A stretch of 14,373 bases of DNA from JBOGED01 sp050743625 (GTDB taxonomy: Bacteria > Actinomycetota > Nitriliruptoria > Euzebyales > Egibacteraceae): NCBI GenBank assembly GCA_050743625.1, contig JBOGED010000044.1:1-14373 (forward strand), in the 5' to 3' direction. The notes under the pieces were generated by a model that made no database searches, had not been told where the DNA came from, and saw only the letters and a program-made list of their open reading frames with translations. The translations under genes and the position numbers were made by a program. Shown one piece after another: positions 1-6,254 of this stretch; position 1 is the stretch's first letter; every line of letters starts with the position of its first letter.

Positions 1-77
1 TCATCTACGGCGCGCTGATGCTCCTACTCGTGCAGCGAGGAGGCGCCGGAGCCGCACCGGCGCCTCAACCGGCCTAG
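1..77 (+). CDS. C-terminal end of a membrane protein (partial)
   Basis: An open frame enters from the left edge and ends at TAG 75-77. The visible 24 residues begin IYGALMLLLVQRGG and finish in an Ala/Pro-rich tail. This looks like the end of a last transmembrane helix followed by a short cytoplasmic tail. A cytochrome bd subunit I C-terminus would look similar, but the fragment is too short to name. A strong hairpin begins five bases after the stop. Confidence 0.55.
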   Translation, partial: IYGALMLLLVQRGGAGAAPAPQPA

Positions 78-82
78 TCTAT

Positions 83-94
83 TTCCCGAACAGG
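83..94. repeat. Left arm of a hairpin split by the intron
   Basis: TTCCCGAACAGG (83-94) is the exact reverse complement of CCTGTTCGGGAA at 824-835. If the intron is removed the two arms flank an inner 11-bp stem and form one continuous structure (see 796-835). The arm lies five bases after the stop codon of the upstream gene, as expected for a transcription terminator. Confidence 0.8.
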
Positions 95-95
95 G

Positions 96-795
96 GTGAG
101 TGGCCGGGGGGAGTCTCACCCCCCGGCCCTCGCAGAACCGGACGTGAGCCTCTCGACTCATCCGGCTCCCATTACCCGGCCTTCAAAAGGCTTTGTCGCC
201 TCCACCGGCTGCCTCCCACCCTTCGATGGTTGACCGACGTCTTCGACTGGGTAACCCGTCCCCTTCGCTCCACCCGCATTACCAGGCTTCACCGCTACTA
301 CGAGACGGCCCGTCCCTGTGCCCCTCGACCGGTACTCAGTCCCTCCCAGTTTCTGCTGATTGGGACGCTCCCTCTCGACCACCGCTGTTGCTGCCAGCGG
401 CGGGCTGTTCCGGGGCGACAGGTTCACACGTTCCGTACAGGAGCCTAAGCCAAGCTCACGCCACCTCCATGCCGGACACCGCCTGGCCAGTACACAGGAT
501 TCCGCCAGACTCATCCCAGAGCCGAAATCACACCCTGGTTTTGATGTCGTCTTTGCCCTTTCGACACCTCAGCGGTGGTTCACTCGCGTTCGTCTTCTTG
601 GCTCACACCTGACACGCTCACGGCGCGCCTTTTCCGCAACGCTCACCACCCCGGCTCTTGACCGACGCAGCTTACGGTGGTTTGAGGCCTCCCCCTGCAG
701 GGCGGCCCCGGAGGACCTACCTCCATCTCCTGCACAGCATCACACTCGGCAAAACGGATCTTCTACACCGTCTCCCTCCTGTGTTCGTGTCACAC
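96..795 (-). mobile_element. ORF-less group II intron (ribozyme)
   Basis: Read on the minus strand, this 700-nt segment starts GTGTGAC at 795, fitting the group II 5' consensus GUGYG. It ends with a canonical domain V (168-135), a domain VI hairpin (about 129-101, GGCCGGGGGG pairing with CCCCCCGGCC) and ACTCAC at 101-96, which carries a likely branch-point A. Domain I-III-like stretches are recognisable, such as CTGTACGGAACGTGTGAACC and GGTAATGCGGGTGGAGCGAAG on the minus strand. No reverse transcriptase or maturase is encoded, so any mobility would need a protein supplied in trans. Splicing may still work because domain V is intact. It lies antisense to the upstream gene. The class (IIB or IIC) is not settled, and the 3' edge is uncertain by about one base. 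Short ORFs inside it are taken as spurious. Confidence 0.85.
135..168 (-). ncRNA. Group II intron domain V
   Basis: A 34-nt minus-strand element. The lower stem GAGCCGGA pairs with TCCGGTTC over 8 bp, including the usual G-U wobble. A bulge on the 3' side (ACG) follows, then the upper stem GAGTC/GGCTC closed by a GAGA (GNRA) tetraloop. The catalytic AGC triad is present at nucleotides 2-4. This matches the standard domain V architecture, so the catalytic core looks functional. Confidence 0.9.
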
Positions 796-835
796 GATTT
801 CGGGGCACATACGCCCCGAAATCCCTGTTCGGGAA
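796..835. terminator. Remaining part of a terminator-like hairpin interrupted by the intron
   Basis: GATTTCGGGGC (796-806) pairs perfectly with GCCCCGAAATC (813-823) around the loop ACATAC. The next 12 bases (824-835) pair with 83-94 beyond the intron. Without the intron the stem would be 23 bp, perfect or with one bulged G (position 95). Its place right after the stop codon at 77 suggests the original terminator of the upstream gene. There is no T tract on either strand, so termination by a canonical intrinsic mechanism is not certain. Confidence 0.65.
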
Positions 836-1086
836 CACGAGCGGACGCAGGACGACACGACCTACCATGTGCGAAACGCCCGGCTCGCGGGACAGCGCGC
901 GCGCCCTGACGTGCGGCAATCCTTGAGGACCCGGAGGACTGCAGTTGAGCCGCTCGATGGCGCCCAGAGCACACGCGAGCGGCGCCCACGGGCGGTGAGC
1001 CGGGGTTGCGGGCCACGTGGGCGCATGCCGTGCGTAGAGTGGATCGGACGTCTTCGTCTACCCACGATCGACCACATCGAGCATCC
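836..1086. other. Intergenic stretch before the transporter
   Basis: About 250 bases with no recognisable gene, RNA or clear promoter. A TTG-initiated in-frame extension of the transporter would begin at 1006, but it adds a polar Arg/His/Ser-rich segment unlike a membrane protein N-terminus. I treat it as leader sequence. Confidence 0.4.
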
Positions 1087-2415
1087 ATGCGCAGTCGCTG
1101 GAGGGAACCAACGTCGTCGGGTATCGACCCCGATCTGGAGTCCCCGGCTCTGGGAGCTCCTCGGGTTCGGCTCCACGGCTGGCGGCACCCGGCGATCCTT
1201 TCCGCGGCCTTGATGGGCGTCGCGGCGGGGTTCGGGCAGTTTGGAGCGACCGCCGCCCTTGGCGACGTCGCCGCCGCGTTCGGTGAGACGGGTCCCGGTG
1301 GGTCCCTCGGCGAGCAGGTCGGGCTCACGCTGACGACATTGGGGATCGGCCTCGCGGTCATCCGTCTCGCGTCGATCGCGAGCATGCCGCTGGCCGCGCT
1401 CGCTGACCGGGTAGGAAGGCGCCGGGTCATCCTCTCCTGCTGCCTCAGCGGGCTGGCGCTCACGGCCGTCGCCGCGTTCAGCCCAAGCTTTTGGTGGTTC
1501 GTCGCCATCTTCGCCCTCGGGCGACCGCTGTTGTCCACGACGAACGCGCTCGCCGTCGTGATCGCCGCCGAGGAGACGCGAACCGCGGATCGCGCGAAGG
1601 CGGTCGCGCTGCTGGCGGCCTCTTACGGGGTGGGAGCAGGGCTCGCGACGGTCGTGCGTGGGATCTGGGGCCTCGGGTTCCGGCCGCTGTTCGCGTTGGC
1701 CATCGTGCCGTTGGTTCTGGTGGCGATGACCAGTAGGCGCGTGGAGGAGCCCGACCGCTTCGCCCGCCTGCGCCCACGCGACGCCGCGGTCACCGCGGCC
1801 ATGGCTCGCCCCGGCTGGGTCCCCCCCGCGGTGCGCCCGCGCCTCGTGCTGCTGGCATGCCTCGGGTTCTTCTCGTTCAGCTTCGTGATCGGCCCGGTCA
1901 CCACGCTCTTGTTCCTCTATGCGGAGAGCGTCCTGGGTTTCAGCAAGGCGATGACCAGCGTCATCGTGCTTTGCGCGGGGCCGCTGGGGTTGGCTGGGCT
2001 GCTCGCCGGCCGGTGGGCGGCCGACAAGCTTGGCCGCATCCCGACCGTCATCGCCGCCCACGCGGGAGTCGCGATCTCTGGCGCGATCACCTACACCACG
2101 GGGAGCGTGGGCGCGGTCGCCGGCTACCTCGTGTATCTGTTCGCCCAGGCGGCGTTTGGCACCGCGATGGGCGCGCTCAGCGTCGAGCTGTTCCCCACCT
2201 CTACACGCGGTACCGCCGCCGGCTGGCTCAACGCGGCCGGAGTCCTCGGCGCCGTGTTCGGCCTCGTCACGTTTGGCCTGCTGGTGGATGCGTTCGGAAC
2301 CTTCGGTCCCGCCGCCCTCGCCGTCACGATCCCCATGGCGCTCGCGAGCTTCGGCTACCTCCGCCTGCCCGAGACCCGCGGCCTCGAGCTGGAGCAGTCC
2401 GCCCCCGAGCAATAG
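1087..2415 (+). CDS. MFS transporter (sugar-porter/metabolite-symporter-like)
   Basis: A 442-residue protein with about twelve hydrophobic segments beginning near residue 34, typical of major facilitator permeases in the cytoplasmic membrane. Family marks: loop 2-3 motif A (DRVGRRR, 107-113), its second-half counterpart (GRWAADKLGRIP, 308-319), ELFPTSTRGTAAGW (367-380) and the C-terminal PETRGLELE (428-436). The last two resemble the sugar-porter and metabolite:H+ symporter families. The substrate cannot be read from the sequence; a multidrug or organic-acid role is also possible. The start is chosen at ATG 1087. The frame stays open upstream to TTG 1006, with GTG options at 1030 and 1039, and no site has a good Shine-Dalgarno, so the start is uncertain. 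The gene appears monocistronic, with a hairpin directly after the stop. Confidence 0.85.
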   Translation: MRSRWREPTSSGIDPDLESPALGAPRVRLHGWRHPAILSAALMGVAAGFGQFGATAALGDVAAAFGETGPGGSLGEQVGLTLTTLGIGLAVIRLASIASMPLAALADRVGRRRVILSCCLSGLALTAVAAFSPSFWWFVAIFALGRPLLSTTNALAVVIAAEETRTADRAKAVALLAASYGVGAGLATVVRGIWGLGFRPLFALAIVPLVLVAMTSRRVEEPDRFARLRPRDAAVTAAMARPGWVPPAVRPRLVLLACLGFFSFSFVIGPVTTLLFLYAESVLGFSKAMTSVIVLCAGPLGLAGLLAGRWAADKLGRIPTVIAAHAGVAISGAITYTTGSVGAVAGYLVYLFAQAAFGTAMGALSVELFPTSTRGTAAGWLNAAGVLGAVFGLVTFGLLVDAFGTFGPAALAVTIPMALASFGYLRLPETRGLELEQSAPEQ

Positions 2416-2418
2416 CTT

Positions 2419-2435
2419 GTGCGCGGCCCGCGCAC
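2419..2435 (+). terminator. Short GC hairpin after the transporter gene
   Basis: GTGCGCG (2419-2425) and CGCGCAC (2429-2435) form a perfect 7-bp stem with a GCC loop, four bases past the stop codon at 2413-2415. There is no U tract. It is a plausible terminator or mRNA end-stabilising hairpin. Confidence 0.4.
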
Positions 2436-2490
2436 TAGACAAAAGCCCCCATGCGACAGCGCACGGCGAATCGCTGAGGAGCGACAAGCA

Positions 2491-2567
2491 CTCGTACCGT
2501 ACCGAACCCTCGCGGGCACTCCGGTTGCCCGTTCGGCCAATGTGGCCAGGAGTCGTAAGGGGCGGGA
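2491..2567 (+). promoter_or_regulatory. Leader of ATPase copy 1, shared with copy 3
   Basis: This leader resembles the stretch before copy 3 (about 4897-4950). Blocks in the same order are GTACC, CACTC, CCGG, TTGCCC and CCG-CC, ending in the identical GGGGCGGGAATGAGCCA across the start codon. AGGGG at 2558-2562 is a well-placed Shine-Dalgarno. A small dyad GGCCA-ATG-TGGCC lies at 2535-2547. No convincing -35/-10 pair was identified. Confidence 0.4.
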
Positions 2568-3734
2568 ATGAGCCAAAACGCGACGGGAACGGAACACGTG
2601 AACGGGGCGAAGCAGCTCAATACAGACAAGGAGGTTCGAAGTCCTGCAGATCATGCGGCCACGGAGGCGCTGTGGTGGTGCGGGGATCTGCCGGATCCGG
2701 ACGGGACCTCGTCACCATATGGGCGCCCTCCCGCATCGCTGAACACGGCCTCGGTGCGACCGCGGGCAACCTCCCACGTGGGAGCTGACGAGGCGCCACT
2801 CGACGCCAGCGCCTTTACTCAGGAGATGATGCTGAGGCCCAAGTCACGGGTTCCCACATCCGGTTGGCGCCGCCTGGTGTACCAGCTTTCCGGAGGCCGT
2901 GTAGACCCCGGGCCGTGCCCAGGGGAGGTGGAGCGCGAGGCGTTGATCGCGCGCGTCAAGAACCCCGTGCGCGGGTCCCGGCGCATCGCGGTCATCTCCC
3001 GCAAGGGTGGGGTCGGCAAGACCACGACCACCCTCATGCTCGGTCACACGTTCGCCCACTGGCGTGGGGACCGGGTTGTGGCGCTGGACGGGAATCCCGA
3101 CGCCGGCAGCTTGGGCTACCGCGTACGGCGCGAGACCGAGGCCACGATCACCGACATGCTCCACGACGCCTCGCGGATCACCCGCTATGCGGACATGCGA
3201 GGATACACGAGCCAGGCGCCCAGCCGGCTCGAGGTGATCGCCTCCGACGACGACGACGCGATCACGCAAGCAATGGGCGAGGACGAGCTCGTAGAGGCCG
3301 TCCGCCTGATGGAGCATCACTACAACCTGATCATGCTCGACACCGGGACGGGGATCCTCGACAGCGCGACGCAGGGCATCCTCCGCATGGCCGATCAGAT
3401 CGTGATTGTCACGGTTCCCAGCTTGGACGGCGCCCGGGCAGCGAGCCTCACGTTGGACTGGCTCGAGCACAACGGCTACGCCTGGTTAGTGGAAGGGGCC
3501 GTCGCCGCGCTCAACCAGAGCCGCGAGGGCACGCTTGTCGACGTCGACCGCGTCTTGGACCACTTCGCCAAGCGCTGCCGGGCAACGGTCGTCATGCCGT
3601 GGGACCCGCATCTTCAGGCGGGTGCCGAAAGTGACCTGAACGCGCTTTGCGAGGAAACGCGCACCTCCTACCTGGAGCTCGCCGCCGCGGTCGCCGACGG
3701 CTTCCGCTACCCGGTGCACCGGGTGATTCCGTAA
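2568..3734 (+). CDS. EspI/MinD-like ParA-family ATPase, copy 1
   Basis: A 388-residue protein of the ParA/MinD P-loop ATPase superfamily. It carries a deviant Walker A KGGVGKT (146-152, signature Lys146, catalytic Lys151), a Walker A' aspartate in VALDGNPDAG (Asp174) and Walker B IMLDTGTG (Asp258). The order and wording of the motifs (RIAVISRKGGVGKT, LDWLEHNGY, MPWDPHLQAGAESDL) resemble mycobacterial EspI and other MinD-like proteins of type VII secretion loci. Such ATPases are thought to dimerise on ATP and organise partners at membrane or nucleoid. The first 75 residues are polar and low-complexity. Residues 76-140 (APLDASAF, GWRRLVYQLSGG) form a conserved segment shared with copy 3. ATG 2568 has a good Shine-Dalgarno. 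It heads an operon with copy 2, seven bases downstream. The exact role here is unknown. Confidence 0.85.
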   Translation: MSQNATGTEHVNGAKQLNTDKEVRSPADHAATEALWWCGDLPDPDGTSSPYGRPPASLNTASVRPRATSHVGADEAPLDASAFTQEMMLRPKSRVPTSGWRRLVYQLSGGRVDPGPCPGEVEREALIARVKNPVRGSRRIAVISRKGGVGKTTTTLMLGHTFAHWRGDRVVALDGNPDAGSLGYRVRRETEATITDMLHDASRITRYADMRGYTSQAPSRLEVIASDDDDAITQAMGEDELVEAVRLMEHHYNLIMLDTGTGILDSATQGILRMADQIVIVTVPSLDGARAASLTLDWLEHNGYAWLVEGAVAALNQSREGTLVDVDRVLDHFAKRCRATVVMPWDPHLQAGAESDLNALCEETRTSYLELAAAVADGFRYPVHRVIP

Positions 3735-3741
3735 CGCGCCC

Positions 3742-4653
3742 ATGAGGAGCAACCTACGCCTCCCCAAAGAGGCCAAGCGCGCATGGCGCCAAGCCGCCCA
3801 CTGGCTGTCATCCCGCGATTGGCGATTCTCCCCGCGTGAGAGGGACCGCCGCTCCAGGCTGGTCGCACAGGTCAGCGCTCCGGTGGAGGAGCCCTGGCGG
3901 ATCGCCGTCATCTCCCGCAAGGGCGGGGTCGGCAAGACCACGACCACGCTGATGCTCGGCCATACCTTCGCAAGCTGCAGAAATGATCGGGTGGTGGCCC
4001 TCGACGGCAACCCCGACGCCGGCAGCTTGGGCTACCGGGTGCCGCGCGACAGCAGCGCCACGCTGAGTGACCTTCTCCGTGACGAGCCCCATATCGCCGC
4101 GTACCGCGATCTGCGGGCCTATACGAACCGCGCCCCCAGCCACCTGGAGGTGGTGGCGTCCGACGACGACGCGCTGGTGACCAAGGGGCTGGACGAGGAG
4201 GAGTACGTCCGTGCCATCCACCTCTTGGAGCGGTACTACGACGTGATCCTGCTGGACACCGGTACCGGAATCCTCGACAGCGCCACGCAAGGGATCTTGC
4301 GGACCGTCGATCAGATCGTGGTGGTCGTAGCCCCAAACCTGGACGGTGCGCGTGCGGCGAGCCTCACGCTGGACTGGCTGGATCGAAATGGCTATGACTG
4401 GCTCGTCCGAGGCGCCGTCGCCGTCGTGAACCAGGTGCAGGGGCGGGGTATGTCACACCTTGGGGAGATCCAAGAGCACTTCGGGCGCCGGTGCCGCGCG
4501 ATCGTAGGCCTCCCCTGGGACGCGCATCTGGATGCGGGTGCCGAGAGCGACCTCAACCAGGTCGCCAAGCGAACCCGTGACGCGTACCTAGAGCTTGCGG
4601 CCACGGTGGCCGAGGGCTTCGAGCAGGTCTACGAAGCGCACGCGAGCGTCTAA
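3742..4653 (+). CDS. EspI/MinD-like ParA-family ATPase, copy 2 (short N-terminus)
   Basis: A 303-residue paralogue of the flanking genes with intact deviant Walker A KGGVGKT (60-66), Walker A' Asp88 in VALDGNPDAG and Walker B Asp172 in ILLDTGTG. The ATPase core is near-collinear with copies 1 and 3. The N-terminus differs: about 50 residues rich in Arg and Trp (KRAWRQAAHWL, RDWRFSPRERDRRSR) replace the APLDA-type segment, so it may bind membrane, DNA or a different partner. ATG 3742 lies seven bases after the stop of copy 1. No clear Shine-Dalgarno precedes it, so translational coupling is likely. All nucleotide-binding residues are kept, so it is probably active and could heterodimerise with a sister copy (inference). 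Confidence 0.85.
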   Translation: MRSNLRLPKEAKRAWRQAAHWLSSRDWRFSPRERDRRSRLVAQVSAPVEEPWRIAVISRKGGVGKTTTTLMLGHTFASCRNDRVVALDGNPDAGSLGYRVPRDSSATLSDLLRDEPHIAAYRDLRAYTNRAPSHLEVVASDDDALVTKGLDEEEYVRAIHLLERYYDVILLDTGTGILDSATQGILRTVDQIVVVVAPNLDGARAASLTLDWLDRNGYDWLVRGAVAVVNQVQGRGMSHLGEIQEHFGRRCRAIVGLPWDAHLDAGAESDLNQVAKRTRDAYLELAATVAEGFEQVYEAHASV

Positions 4654-4950
4654 GGCCTATGGACACGAGGTTGCGACGCGCGTGGTTCGTGCGATCTTCG
4701 CGCGTGTCATTTCTCTGGTGTCGTACACCGGACGGTCTCGTGGCTGACACGCACCTTCGCTGGGGGCGACCATTTGCCCCCCAATGGACGTGTTGGTCCG
4801 CCCGCGTGGAGAGGGGCATCGACGCACCGCAACCCCTCGCGGGAGCGGCCCCCGCGTGAGCATTCCCCCGCGAGTTCGTCTCGCCGGCCATACGGCAGTA
4901 CCTTGTCGACCCACTCTTCCGGACATTGCCCATCCGACCAGGGGGCGGGA
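4654..4950. other. Spacer between ATPase copies 2 and 3 with small hairpins
   Basis: A 297-base gap with no supported gene. It holds a dyad GGTGT-CGT-ACACC (4717-4729) and a GC stem GGGGGC/GCCCCC (4762-4767 with 4776-4781) that may end transcription of copies 1-2. From about 4897 it carries the leader related to that of copy 1, ending in a GGGGGCGGGA ribosome-binding region. An in-frame upstream extension of copy 3 to 4774 is open but lacks similarity to copy 1 and is treated as non-coding. Confidence 0.45.
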
Positions 4951-5952
4951 ATGAGCCAGCGAACGACGGAGATCCCTCCACCGGAGGGCAGCGAACCACC
5001 GATCAATAACGCGCCGCTCGACGCGACTGCGTTCACGAACGGGCGCATGCTCCGCCCCCAGGTAGAGGCGCCGGCCCAAGGGTGGCGCCGCATGGTCCAC
5101 CTCATGTCCGGAGGCCATCTGAACCTGAGGCCGAGCGCGCAAGAGGTGGCTCGCGAGCATCTGATCGCCGCGGTGCGGACACCCGTTCGAGGGTCGCGCC
5201 GCATTGCCGTGATCTCCCGCAAGGGTGGGGTCGGCAAGACCACGACGACGCTGATGCTCGGGCATACGTTGGCGAAATGGCGCGGCGACCGGGTCGTCGC
5301 GCTGGACGGGAATCCCGACGCGGGCAGCCTGGGGTACCGGGTCCGGCGAGAGACACCCGCGACGCTGACCAACCTGTTGCAGGATGCCTCGCGGATCACG
5401 CGGTACTCCGAGGTCCGCGACTACACCAACCAGTCGCCGACCCGGCTTGAGGTGGTCGCCTCCGACGACGACGCCCACATCACCCAGGCGATGGGCGAGC
5501 ATGAGCTGGTCGAGGCGGTACGGCTGCTCGACCGCCATTACAACCTGGTCCTCCTCGACACGGGCACCGGCATCCTCGACCGGGCGACGCAGGGAATCCT
5601 GCGGATGACCGACCAGATCGTGATCGTCACCATGCCCAGCCTCGACGGCGCCCGCGCCGCGAGCCTGACGCTGGACTGGCTCCAGCACAACGGGTACGCC
5701 TGGTTGGTCCGCGGCGCGGTCGCCGTCCTGAACCAGAACCGCGAGGCAACGCTCATCGACGTCGAGCGGGTCGAGGAGCACTTCCAGCGACGCTGCCGCT
5801 CGACCGTGCTCCTCCCCTACGACCCTCACCTACAAGCCGGGTCGGAAAGCGACTTGGAGCAGCTCTCCGAGTCGACACGCGACGCCTATCTTCACCTAGC
5901 CGCCGAGGTCGCCGACGGGTTCCGCGAGCCCGTCGGCCCCCTCCCCTCTTAA
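4951..5952 (+). CDS. EspI/MinD-like ParA-family ATPase, copy 3
   Basis: A 333-residue ATPase, closest to copy 1. Deviant Walker A KGGVGKT lies at 91-97, Walker A' Asp119 is in VALDGNPDAG, and Walker B Asp203 is in LLDTGTG. Residues 21-85 (APLDATAF, GWRRMVHLMSGG, TPVRGSRRIAV) match the conserved N-terminal segment of copy 1, while the 75-residue polar head of copy 1 is cut to about 20. The start is ATG 4951 rather than the longer frame from 4774, because both the MSQ N-terminus and the GGGGCGGGAATGAGCCA context are shared with copy 1. It has its own leader and is probably transcribed separately from copies 1-2. Function as for copy 1: a nucleotide switch, partner unknown. Confidence 0.85.
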   Translation: MSQRTTEIPPPEGSEPPINNAPLDATAFTNGRMLRPQVEAPAQGWRRMVHLMSGGHLNLRPSAQEVAREHLIAAVRTPVRGSRRIAVISRKGGVGKTTTTLMLGHTLAKWRGDRVVALDGNPDAGSLGYRVRRETPATLTNLLQDASRITRYSEVRDYTNQSPTRLEVVASDDDAHITQAMGEHELVEAVRLLDRHYNLVLLDTGTGILDRATQGILRMTDQIVIVTMPSLDGARAASLTLDWLQHNGYAWLVRGAVAVLNQNREATLIDVERVEEHFQRRCRSTVLLPYDPHLQAGSESDLEQLSESTRDAYLHLAAEVADGFREPVGPLPS

Positions 5953-6086
5953 CGCTGGGCATGAATAACGTTCAGGCGAATGAGCGGCTCGCCTCAAGCG
6001 GCGCCTTCCTGCACTGAGACGAGAATCGGCCACACGCCGCCTGGTTTGCCGGGCTCGCGCCGGCGGTTGGTGGCCTATTCCTGCAC

Positions 6087-6126
6087 TGTGCAGAGTAATG
6101 CCGGTAGTTCGGCAAGACTCTGCACA
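6087..6126. repeat. 40-base inverted repeat with nested stem
   Basis: TGTGCAGAGT (6087-6096) and ACTCTGCACA (6117-6126) are perfect 10-bp arms. Between them GCCG and CGGC form a second, smaller stem separated from the outer one by symmetric 3-base internal loops (AAT, AAG). It could be an operator, a folded RNA or a transposon-end remnant; no transposase is nearby. Confidence 0.6.
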
Positions 6127-6160
6127 ATAGCGCCCGGCGCTCCGTTCGAATGCCTCTCGT

Positions 6161-6180
6161 AGAGGCGCAGTCGCGCCTCT
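6161..6180. repeat. Perfect 8-bp hairpin
   Basis: AGAGGCGC (6161-6168) and GCGCCTCT (6173-6180) pair around AGTC, 75 bases before the GTG start of the propeller gene. It is a strong local hairpin without a U tract and may be a terminator or part of the 5' leader. Confidence 0.5.
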
Positions 6181-6254
6181 CACGGCGGCTGTATCAACTC
6201 GCGCGCGAACGGGCTCTTCATTGTCGTAGTCCACGGCGGTGAGGAGATCGTTTC

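Larger units (their letters stand above)
5953..6254. other. Gene-free stretch with repeats
   Basis: About 300 bases without a credible gene. It contains a direct repeat TTCCTGCACTG (6006-6016 and 6078-6088), a 40-base interrupted inverted repeat (6087-6126) and a perfect 8-bp hairpin (6161-6180). A purine-rich GAGGAG (6241-6246) sets the next start codon. The promoter of the next gene should lie here, but no clear -35/-10 pair stands out. Confidence 0.5.

Noticed and set aside
158..514. Minus-strand open frame of 118 codons inside the intron
   Set aside because: It overlaps ribozyme domains up to the edge of domain V, has no protein-family look and contains no reverse-transcriptase motif; it reads as structured RNA translated by chance.
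862..2487. 541-codon minus-strand open frame opposite the transporter
   Set aside because: The composition is Arg/Gly/Glu/Ala-rich shadow coding typical of the antisense of a GC-rich gene. The plus-strand frame has clear MFS motifs and membrane segments.
4774..4950. Longer N-terminus for ATPase copy 3
   Set aside because: The extra 59 residues are low-complexity and cover the leader shared with copy 1. Both copies have the same MSQ start and Shine-Dalgarno at the later ATG.
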